The notes beneath the pieces were generated by a model. It did not search any database. It was not told where the DNA came from and saw only the letters and a list, made by a program, of their open reading frames with translations. Below, in pieces: positions 54,800 through 62,475 of a stretch of 64,000 nt of DNA; positions within the stretch are counted from its first letter, which is position 1; the number at the start of each line of letters is the position of its first letter. Source of the DNA: CAWCDJ01 sp963794265 (GTDB taxonomy: Bacteria > Acidobacteriota > Terriglobia > Bryobacterales > Bryobacteraceae); assembly GCA_963794265.1 (NCBI GenBank), contig CAWCDJ010000004.1, positions 1,674,001-1,738,000 of the forward strand. Direction: 5' to 3'. The translations under genes were made by a program, and so were the position numbers.

Positions 54800-56662
54800 T
54801 TACTTCACGTGGATTCGCAGCGAATAGCTGCCCGTCACGACGTAATCGAACGCCAGAGCCATCTGCTCGGAGGCGGTTTCGGGCGAGGTGAAGAGCGACT
54901 GGTTCGGAGCCCTGCCCGCCTGCATGACGTTGAGCACCGAGGACGGCAGGCTCGGCAGCGTCTTATCGTCGTAGTAGGCGGTGGGGCTGGCGTCCAACAG
55001 GGAGACGTACAGCTTGTTATTCGTGCGCTCCTGGTTCAGCAGCGAGACCGTCTCCGGCAGGTCGAGGAAATGATTCATCATTCCCGCCATGTTCTGCATA
55101 CGGTTGACGGTATCGGCATCGCTGAGGACGATGCGGTGGTCCCCTTTCCCGATTCCGGCCGGAATCTTGATCTTGAACTCGCGCTGGATCGGCTCACCGC
55201 GGTAGGGACGCAGCATCACTTTGACCGGCACTTCGTCCCCGGGACGAACGTCCGGGTTGGGCACCCAGGCGTTCTCGATGGTAGCCACGCGCCGTTCGGG
55301 AATCACGTCGATGGTGGCATCCACCCGCTTCAGGTCCGGCGTCTTCACGTTGTTCAGATAGAGCCGGTTGAACTTGTCGCCCCACCATCCGGCCAGCAGC
55401 ATGGGGGCCGGCATGGGCAATTCGCCCGAAGCCTGCATGGTGGAGAGCGAGATATTGGGCTGGCCGTTCAACTCCACGCGGCCGTTGATCCGGTAGGTAG
55501 CTTCGTCGGAAAACTCGTTCAATTCCGAGACGGAGTTGTAGAGGGTCAGCATCATCAGGTAAGGCGTCCACTTCTGGTGTACGAAGACGTTGAAGTGGAA
55601 ATCCTTTTCCTTGACCACGGCTTCCTTATGGTCGAGCGACCGCACCCGGAGGGTCACCGGGATCATGTCGGCGGTCGAACCCAGCACGCCCATGATGCCG
55701 CTGTGGCGATCCTGGTGCAGGGCGCCGACGATATCGGTGGCGTTGGCCATTTTGTTCGGCTGGAAGGCCGAAGCCAGCGTCATCAGCACCTCGCCCTTAG
55801 ACATGGGCATATCGACCGGGCCGAGGTTGAAGAACGGATGGCCGAAGGCCAGGACCCGTTTTCCGTCATTATAAGTAACGGTGCCGATTCCGGTGACGCT
55901 CATGTCGCCATCCACCAGGACGCCGGCCACGGTGTCACCCGGATTGAGGGAATGCTGCCAGCCGGGCACGGGCTGGCTGCCGTGGAGATCGGATCCCGCG
56001 GCGCCACCCTGGACCGCGGCCACTCCCATCTGGTTGAAGAGCGGGCCGAACTGCTGGAGCGTGCTCTCGCCGAAGCCGGAAAAGACCAGCGGAGATTCGA
56101 TCGGCACCATGCTCTGCACGCCCGGAAACGCGGAACCGCCGCCCGCCGATACCGCCTGGCCCAGCAGTTCGCCGGGCACGGAGACCTCGGTCTTGCGCGC
56201 CACTTTATCCGGCGTGCGGGAATTTTCGGGGCGGGACTTGTCGAAATCGTTGATCTCGAGCATCAATTCGATGGGCGTGATGCCGCAGATCGCATCCGGC
56301 GAGAAGACGCTCAGACGCAATGCCACCGCGCCGACGAGTTTGCCGTCGATATAGACGGGGCTGCCGCTCATGCCGCCGGCCACATTGGTGCGGATGGCCT
56401 TGCCGCCCATCTTGCCAAGGATAATGTCCTGGTTGGGTCCCCAGACGTTTTTCAGCCTTCCGATGATTTCGATGGGAACCGGTTCGGGCACCGTCCCTTG
56501 AAAGACAGTCCAGGCAATGGCCTTCATGCCGGGCTTGACATCTTTCAGCGGCATGATCGTTACTTTGCCTGCGACGGGACGGGAGAGATTGGTATCACCC
56601 GCAAATGCGGGTAACGAGGCTGCCGCGACCCCCAAGACTAACGCGGCGGTTCGGATGTTCAT
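54800..56662 (-). CDS. SpoIVB/S55-type peptidase, secreted
   Basis: A 620-residue exported protein (signal peptide ending LPAFA). The S55 domain occupies about 25-230: LKDVKPGMKAIAWTVFQGT opens it, and the catalytic serine lies in GGMSGSPVYIDGKLVGAV. SpoIVB family peptidases cleave regulatory or envelope proteins; in acidobacteria such proteins occur without sporulation. The C-terminal 390 residues are beta-rich and of unknown function. It is the first gene of an operon with the secreted beta-propeller. The region upstream (56663-56823, 161 bases) is divergent toward the HisKA gene. Confidence 0.82.
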   Translation of the reverse strand: MNIRTAALVLGVAAASLPAFAGDTNLSRPVAGKVTIMPLKDVKPGMKAIAWTVFQGTVPEPVPIEIIGRLKNVWGPNQDIILGKMGGKAIRTNVAGGMSGSPVYIDGKLVGAVALRLSVFSPDAICGITPIELMLEINDFDKSRPENSRTPDKVARKTEVSVPGELLGQAVSAGGGSAFPGVQSMVPIESPLVFSGFGESTLQQFGPLFNQMGVAAVQGGAAGSDLHGSQPVPGWQHSLNPGDTVAGVLVDGDMSVTGIGTVTYNDGKRVLAFGHPFFNLGPVDMPMSKGEVLMTLASAFQPNKMANATDIVGALHQDRHSGIMGVLGSTADMIPVTLRVRSLDHKEAVVKEKDFHFNVFVHQKWTPYLMMLTLYNSVSELNEFSDEATYRINGRVELNGQPNISLSTMQASGELPMPAPMLLAGWWGDKFNRLYLNNVKTPDLKRVDATIDVIPERRVATIENAWVPNPDVRPGDEVPVKVMLRPYRGEPIQREFKIKIPAGIGKGDHRIVLSDADTVNRMQNMAGMMNHFLDLPETVSLLNQERTNNKLYVSLLDASPTAYYDDKTLPSLPSSVLNVMQAGRAPNQSLFTSPETASEQMALAFDYVVTGSYSLRIHVK

Positions 56663-56823
56663 TGAATCAACAGCTCCAGCTGCCTTTCATTGTACTATGT
56701 GACGATTGAGGGGTCTTCCGGGTTCCGTTCACTGGGTTTCGAAAATCGATAAAGTCGTGAACCGCAAAACGTTGTCGGTTCCGAGGGTCCGGGAAGCCTG
56801 GGGGTGAGGGCTATGCTGCGGGT

Positions 56824-57102
56824 GTGGAAAGATTAACCCGAGCAGATCGCGCCTCGGCGGTGGCTGCCGCCGCTGCCCATGACTTCAACGACGAGCTGAC
56901 CGTCATTCTGAGCAGCGTTTCCGGTTCCATATCCGCCCTGGAGCCCGGGCACCCGGCCCGTCCCCTGCTTCTCGATTTGCAGGGCGCGGCGCAGCGCTGC
57001 GCCTGGAAGGCGTCGGCCCTGCTGAACTTCGGAGCGCGCCGTGGCGTCCGGCCAGCCGCCACGCCGCTGGAGCGCCTGCTGGAATGGGACAATAAGAAAT
57101 AG
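56824..57102 (+). CDS. Lone histidine-kinase dimerisation (HisKA) domain protein
   Basis: A 92-residue protein that consists only of a DHp-type helix pair. The N-terminal helix carries H19 in AAAAAHDFNDELTVILSS, matching the HisKA motif AHDFNN of hybrid kinases, and the second helix has LLDLQGAAQRCAWKASALL. No ATPase domain follows; the gene stops at TAG 57100-57102, overlapping the tsaD start. It may serve as a phosphotransfer protein or be a remnant of a longer kinase. GTG 56824 is the start. Confidence 0.6.
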   Translation: MERLTRADRASAVAAAAAHDFNDELTVILSSVSGSISALEPGHPARPLLLDLQGAAQRCAWKASALLNFGARRGVRPAATPLERLLEWDNKK

Positions 57103-58181
57103 TGCGCATTCTGGCAATCGAATCTTCCTGCGACGAAACCGCCGCGGCGGTGGTGGAGGACGGCGAAACCGTGCTGGCCTCGGTGGTGGCCTCACAGATC
57201 GACACCCACGGAAAGTACGGGGGCGTGGTGCCGGAGCTGGCGTCGCGGGAACACCTGAGGGCCATCGTGCCGGTGGTGCGAGAGGCGCTGGAGCGGTCCG
57301 GCACGCGGATGGAAGATTTGGCGGCGGTGGCGGCGACGGTGGGGCCGGGGCTGGTGGGGTCGCTTCTGGTCGGGCTGACGTACGCAAAATCGCTTTGTCT
57401 GGCGCGCGGCCTGCCGCTGATCGCGGTGAACCATATCGAAGGGCATATCCACTCGGTCATCCTGGAGGCGCGGCACGGGAAAACACCGGTGGCTTTTCCG
57501 GCTTTGGCGCTGGTGGTGAGTGGGGGACATACCCACCTGTTCGAGGTCTGCGAAAGCTACACGTACCGGCTGCTGGGCAGGACACGGGACGATGCGGCCG
57601 GGGAAGCTTTCGACAAAGTCGCCAAGCTGCTCGGCTTCGGATACCCGGGCGGGCCGCTGATCGACCGGCTGGCGCCTTACGGGGACCCTTTGGCGGTTCG
57701 ATTTACTTTCGCCAAGATGAAGGGCAACGCGCTCGATTTCAGCTTCAGCGGTCTGAAAACGGCGGTGCTGCGATGGGTGCAGGCGCGCGATATGGAGGCG
57801 GAAATCGAAACGCGGCGGGCGCTGCGGCGGAAAAATGCGTCTCCCTCGGTTGCGGATTGGCTGGCGGCCACGCCGCCGGCAACCCTGGGGCTATTAGCTT
57901 CCTTTCAGCACGCCGTGATCCACGAACTGCTGACGCGGGCGGCGGACTCGGCCGGGAAAATGGGCGCGGCGAGCCTGATCATTTCAGGCGGCGTAGCGTG
58001 CAACTCCGGGCTGCGGGCGGCGGCGCACTCGGCCGGGTTGCCATACCCGGTGCATTTTCCTTCACCCGGGCTTTCCACGGACAACGCGGCGATGATCGCA
58101 GCGGCGGCCTTCCCCAAGCTGCGCCGCGGCGAGTTTGCGGGGCTCGATATCAAGGCGGAAGCGAACCTGGCGCTGGCGTGA
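57102..58181 (+). CDS. tsaD: tRNA N6-threonylcarbamoyladenosine synthase TsaD
   Basis: A 359-residue ASKHA-fold protein. The N-terminus MRILAIESSCDETAAAVVED is characteristic. The metal-binding HxxxH is in NHIEGHIHS, and ALVVSGGHTHLFEV, SGGVACNSGLR and STDNAAMIAA are conserved. It transfers the threonylcarbamoyl group to A37 of tRNAs decoding ANN codons, with TsaB, TsaC and TsaE. GTG 57102 overlaps the previous stop by one base. TsaB and TsaE are not near. Confidence 0.96.
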   Translation: MRILAIESSCDETAAAVVEDGETVLASVVASQIDTHGKYGGVVPELASREHLRAIVPVVREALERSGTRMEDLAAVAATVGPGLVGSLLVGLTYAKSLCLARGLPLIAVNHIEGHIHSVILEARHGKTPVAFPALALVVSGGHTHLFEVCESYTYRLLGRTRDDAAGEAFDKVAKLLGFGYPGGPLIDRLAPYGDPLAVRFTFAKMKGNALDFSFSGLKTAVLRWVQARDMEAEIETRRALRRKNASPSVADWLAATPPATLGLLASFQHAVIHELLTRAADSAGKMGAASLIISGGVACNSGLRAAAHSAGLPYPVHFPSPGLSTDNAAMIAAAAFPKLRRGEFAGLDIKAEANLALA

Positions 58182-58194
58182 ATGGCCGCGAACG

Positions 58195-58983
58195 CTAGCG
58201 CGCCGTGACGCTGCCGGTGGCGGCCCATTCGGTTCCGCGGACCAGCGACAGGTCGAAGATCTCACTCTTCATGGCGTCGGGATCATGGCCGAGCGCCGTG
58301 ATGAAAACGCGGCCGCTGCCGTAATCGACCGTCCAAAGCATCGGCTCGTCTCTGCCGGCTCCGGGGATCGGCTGCTTCTCTCCAGGCTTGTAGCGCGAAT
58401 GATCGTCCCAGGCGGTGGCCAGCACGTGGTAGGTGCCGGCGGGCTGCCACTTCAGGTTGGCGTAGAGCTCGTCATTCGGCTCGGGGTAGGACGCCTCGAG
58501 GCCGCGGGTGATGGGATGGTTGCGGTCCACGATATCGACCTTGAAATCGTGGCGCGCGGAGTGGTGGCCGAAGTTCGGGCGCCAGTTGCCGCCGCACATC
58601 TTTTCGAATTCCGTCCAGCCTTCGAAGGCCGCCGTGGAGAAATGGTACACCACCAGGCCCTTCCCGCCGCGCACATAATTCACCAGGGCGTTTTCGGCGC
58701 GCTCGCCCCATTTCAGCTCGGGCTGCTTCTTTTCGTAATAGTTCAGGATCACGACATCGTAGGGGGCCAGGGTCTCGGGACCGGCGCCGCGAAATTCTTC
58801 CGTGACCCGGACTTCGAAACGGCCGCTCTGTTCGAGCAGGCTGCGAAGCACGGGCGTAGTGGCGCGCCAATCGTGGCCGTTCTGGCCGGTGATGATCAGC
58901 GCCTGCAATTTGGGCCTGGGCGCTTGGGCGGGCGCCGGCCATACGGTTCCTAACAGGAACGCACAAAGGACGGTGAGCTTCAA
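58195..58983 (-). CDS. ThuA-like domain protein, secreted
   Basis: A 262-residue protein of the ThuA (trehalose utilisation-like) family, with a class I glutamine amidotransferase fold lacking a clear catalytic triad. It has QALIITGQNGHDWRATTPVL, APYDVVILNYYEKK and GKGLVVYHFSTAAF. The end (LWTVDYGSGRVFITALGHDP) is typical. The start TTG 58983 has GGGAGG 4 bases before it and gives a clean signal peptide (MKLTVLCAFLLGTVWPAPAQ). GTG 59001 would add six residues. Many relatives are linked to carbohydrate metabolism; function unproven. Confidence 0.8.
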   Translation of the reverse strand: MKLTVLCAFLLGTVWPAPAQAPRPKLQALIITGQNGHDWRATTPVLRSLLEQSGRFEVRVTEEFRGAGPETLAPYDVVILNYYEKKQPELKWGERAENALVNYVRGGKGLVVYHFSTAAFEGWTEFEKMCGGNWRPNFGHHSARHDFKVDIVDRNHPITRGLEASYPEPNDELYANLKWQPAGTYHVLATAWDDHSRYKPGEKQPIPGAGRDEPMLWTVDYGSGRVFITALGHDPDAMKSEIFDLSLVRGTEWAATGSVTAR

Positions 58984-59053
58984 TGTGCCTCCCAAAATCA
59001 CCTGCGATTGTAGCGCGTATCCGGATTACAATCGGGTACGGAGATCGAACCGC

Positions 59054-60292
59054 ATGAAGACCGCCGTGCTAGTATTGCTCGCCGCGGGATTGCGTTTAGG
59101 CGCGCAATCTCCCAGCGTGAATTACGACGAGGCCCGAGTGCCGAAGTACACGCTGCCGGATGTGCTCGCGGGGGCGAAGGACCGCGCGGGCTGGGAGAAG
59201 CAACGCGGGCGGATTCTCGAGATATACCGGCGGGAGGTCTTCGGCCGCGCTCCGGCGAGACCGGCCAGGCTGGCGTTCGAAGCCGGACCGGTGGACCGGC
59301 AGGCTCTCGGCGGCAAGGCATCGCGGAAGATCGTAACCATCTATTTCGACGGCAAGAGCGCGGCACCCAGGGCTCGCATGTTGATGTACCTTCCGGCCGG
59401 GGCGAAACAGCCGGTGCCCGTGGTGCTGGGACTTTCGTTCGCGCCGATCCAGTCGGTGGCGTACGACCCGGGTGTTCCGCTGGGCGACGAGTGGGTGAAA
59501 GACGCGAAGCAGCCGGGAGAGGAAAAATCGCGCGGCTCGCATGCCCGGGAGTGGCAGGTGGAGCAGATTCTGGCGCACGGCTACGGCGTGGCCGTGATTT
59601 ATTACGGCGACATCGAGCCGGATTTCGACGGCGGGATGAAGTACGGCGTGCGTCCGCTCTTCTTCAAGCCGGGTCAGACCGGGCCGGCCGCCGACGAATG
59701 GGCGGCGATCTCCGCGTGGGCGTGGGGGCTGAGCCGGGCGATGGACTACCTGGAGACGGACCGCGCCGTGGATGCGAAACGCGTGGCGGTGTTCGGCCAT
59801 TCGCGCCTGGGCAAGACCGCGATCTGGGCGGGCGCGCAGGATACGCGTTTTTCGCTGGTGATTTCGAACGAATCGGGCGAAGGCGGCGCCGCCATCAGCC
59901 GCCGCGATTACGGAGAGCGGACGAAGGACCTCAACACCCACTTTCCCCACTGGTTCTGCGCGAATTTCCGAAAATACAACGACCACGAAGAACAGATGCC
60001 CTTTGATTCCCACATGCTGCTGGGGCTGATCGCGCCGCGGGCGCTGTACGTGGCGAGCGCGGAAGGGGATCGCTGGTCGGATCCGCGGGGCGAATTTCTG
60101 GGCGCCTACCATGCCAGCCGGGTGTGGAAGTTATTCGGGAAAAAAGGCCTGACGTCGGACGAAATGCCGCCGGTGGAGCATCCGGTGATGGGGCAATCGG
60201 TGGCCTATCACATTCGCACGGGCAAGCACGATGTGACGGCCTACGATTGGGAGCAGTACCTGAAGTTCGCGGATCTGCAGTGGAAAAACTGA
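59054..60292 (+). CDS. CE15-like esterase, second copy, secreted
   Basis: A 412-residue relative of the esterase at 2431. A signal peptide (MKTAVLVLLAAGLRLGAQ) is followed by the alpha/beta hydrolase domain. The nucleophile is S250 in GHSRLGK, the glutamate E276 in NESGEGGAAISRR, and H392 in RTGKHDVTAYDW completes the triad. RYREV-type motif near the N-terminus is IYRREVFGRAP. Predicted glucuronoyl or acetyl esterase acting on plant polymers. Divergent from the ThuA-like gene; spacer 58984-59053. Confidence 0.8.
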   Translation: MKTAVLVLLAAGLRLGAQSPSVNYDEARVPKYTLPDVLAGAKDRAGWEKQRGRILEIYRREVFGRAPARPARLAFEAGPVDRQALGGKASRKIVTIYFDGKSAAPRARMLMYLPAGAKQPVPVVLGLSFAPIQSVAYDPGVPLGDEWVKDAKQPGEEKSRGSHAREWQVEQILAHGYGVAVIYYGDIEPDFDGGMKYGVRPLFFKPGQTGPAADEWAAISAWAWGLSRAMDYLETDRAVDAKRVAVFGHSRLGKTAIWAGAQDTRFSLVISNESGEGGAAISRRDYGERTKDLNTHFPHWFCANFRKYNDHEEQMPFDSHMLLGLIAPRALYVASAEGDRWSDPRGEFLGAYHASRVWKLFGKKGLTSDEMPPVEHPVMGQSVAYHIRTGKHDVTAYDWEQYLKFADLQWKN

Positions 60293-60360
60293 AGGGCCGG
60301 TCTCTTGCGGCACAAATCGCACACAAGTGTGATTTCTCCGCGGGAGATTAGAATGGAAGC

Positions 60361-62475
60361 ATGGCGCGTGCCGACGCGAGCGCCGCTGTTTCCGTAGAGC
60401 GTTTCTTCCAGTTCTCCCTACTCGGGCTGGTGGCAAGCGGCTACCTGGCTGTGGCGGGTTCGGGCTATCTCGACGTTCCGACCCTGGCCCTTGCGGGCGC
60501 GGGCCTGCTGCTGCGCGGGCTGATGATCTACGGGGTCCTCCGGCTGGATATCTCGGAACGGGCGACCACGCTGGCCACGCTCATTTACTCGGGCTTCTAT
60601 GTGCTCGACTACCTGGTGCTGTCGCGGTCTTTCCTGTGGTCGACCGTGCACCTGGTGTTTTTTCTCGCGGTGATCAAGATTCTGACGGCGAGGACCAGCC
60701 GCGACCACCTCTACACCGCGGTGATCGCGTTTCTGGAGCTGATTGCGGCGGCGATGCTGTCGGGCAACTTCAACTTTTTCCTGTTCCTGACGCTGTACCT
60801 GGTTTTCGGCATCGCGGCGCTCACCAGCGGCGAGATCCGGCGTTCGATGGCCAAGGCTCCGGCCACGTCGCGCGCGGGGATGAAGCGGTTTCACCCGCGT
60901 CTTGCCACGCTGGTGATGAGCATCACGGCGGGGATCCTGGTCCTCACCGCGGGCCTGTTTTTTCTGCTGCCGCGCACCGCCGACGCGGCATTTTCGAGGC
61001 TCATTTCGCACCGCATGCATCTGCCGGGATTCTCCAACCAGGTGGACCTCGGCGAACTCGGCAGGATCGAGACCAGCTCGCGGGCGGTCATGCACATCCG
61101 GGTTTACGGCGATTTCCCGGCGGGGCTGAAATGGCGGGGCGAGACGCTGCCGGATTTCGACGGTAAGCGTTGGTTCAACGCGGACCACGAACGCGATCCG
61201 GTGGAAGTGATCCAGGGCGAGGCGGAACTGGTGGCGCCCGCGGACCGGTATCCGGGGCCGCGTCTCAATTACCAGGTACAGTACGACGATCTCGGCACCG
61301 ACGCGCTGTTTTTTGCCGGAATCCCCGAGACGGTGCTGGTGCATTCCTCGAGGCTCTACCGGACTGGCGACGGTGGCGTGCGGCTGGGGCATCCGCCGCC
61401 GCCGGGCTTCCACTACGATGCCTACAGCCTGCTCGAAGAGTGGCCGGAAACGGCGGGCGCGCGCTACCCGGCGCCGCTGCTGCCGCTTGCGTCGCGCGAG
61501 CGCTACCTGCAACTGCCGCCGATCGACGCGCGCATTCCAGGGCTGGCGCGGCGGCTGGCGGAAGGCAGCGCATCGGACCTGGGGCGGGCGCGGGCGATCG
61601 AATCGGGCCTGCGGCTGCACTACGGGTATACGCTCGAACTCCCCAAGCGTGAGCCGGCGGATCCGCTGGCGAACTTTCTGTTCGATCGCCGGAAGGGACA
61701 CTGCGAATATTTTGCCTCGGCGATGACGGTGATGCTGCGGACGCTGGGAATCCCGGCGCGGCTGGCCGCGGGTTTTCAAAGCGGGGTGTACAACCCGATC
61801 ACGGAACTGTGGCTGGTGCGCGCCTCCGACGCTCACACCTGGGTGGAAGCGTGGATTCCGGAGCGGGGCTGGACCACGTTCGATCCGACTCCGCCCGACC
61901 CTAACGCGGCAGGCTTCGCGCTGCTGTCGCGGGTGGGGTTGTATCTGGACGCAGCCAACACCTTCTGGCAGCAGTGGATAGTCGGGTATGACGCGCGCCA
62001 GCAGGGTTCGCTGGCCGACCGGATCGAGCAGGGCGTCGGGCGGGCCGGCATTCGGTGGATGGACCCCTCCGGCTGGCGCCCGGACTGGCATACGGCCGAA
62101 TGGTTCGCCCGGTACGGACGGCCGCTGCTTGCGATTTTCGGACTGGCGCTGTGGATGCGGCTGGTGGCGCCGCGCGTGGCGCGGATGGTGCGGGTTCGGC
62201 GGCACGTGCAGCGGGTGAAGCGCGGCCAGGCGAGCGTCGCGGATGCCACGCTGCTCTATGAACGCATGCTGCGCGTGCTGAAGCGCCACGGATATCACAA
62301 GCCGGGCTGGTTCACTCCTTCGGAATTCGCCGCTTCCCTGCCCGCGCCGCTCGGGCCGCCGGTGGCGGAGTTCACGGCGACCTACAATGCGCTGCGATTC
62401 GGCGGCCGGGCCGAGGCGGCTCCGCGTCTTTCCCTCCTGCTCGAGGAACTGGAGCGCCGGGAACGGCGAACGTGA
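60361..62475 (+). CDS. TgpA-type transglutaminase membrane protein
   Basis: A 704-residue protein. Several N-terminal helices (about residues 15-210) precede a periplasmic transglutaminase-like domain. The catalytic Cys is in GHCEYFASAMTVML, His in ASDAHTWVEAW and Asp in FDPTPPD. A final helix (about 583-600) and a DUF4129-like cytoplasmic tail (ATLLYERMLRVLKRHGYHKP) follow, all as in TgpA, which is usually encoded beside MoxR and DUF58. Here that operon is about 50 kb away. The stop overlaps the next start (GTGA). Role presumed in envelope protein crosslinking. Confidence 0.9.
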   Translation: MARADASAAVSVERFFQFSLLGLVASGYLAVAGSGYLDVPTLALAGAGLLLRGLMIYGVLRLDISERATTLATLIYSGFYVLDYLVLSRSFLWSTVHLVFFLAVIKILTARTSRDHLYTAVIAFLELIAAAMLSGNFNFFLFLTLYLVFGIAALTSGEIRRSMAKAPATSRAGMKRFHPRLATLVMSITAGILVLTAGLFFLLPRTADAAFSRLISHRMHLPGFSNQVDLGELGRIETSSRAVMHIRVYGDFPAGLKWRGETLPDFDGKRWFNADHERDPVEVIQGEAELVAPADRYPGPRLNYQVQYDDLGTDALFFAGIPETVLVHSSRLYRTGDGGVRLGHPPPPGFHYDAYSLLEEWPETAGARYPAPLLPLASRERYLQLPPIDARIPGLARRLAEGSASDLGRARAIESGLRLHYGYTLELPKREPADPLANFLFDRRKGHCEYFASAMTVMLRTLGIPARLAAGFQSGVYNPITELWLVRASDAHTWVEAWIPERGWTTFDPTPPDPNAAGFALLSRVGLYLDAANTFWQQWIVGYDARQQGSLADRIEQGVGRAGIRWMDPSGWRPDWHTAEWFARYGRPLLAIFGLALWMRLVAPRVARMVRVRRHVQRVKRGQASVADATLLYERMLRVLKRHGYHKPGWFTPSEFAASLPAPLGPPVAEFTATYNALRFGGRAEAAPRLSLLLEELERRERRT

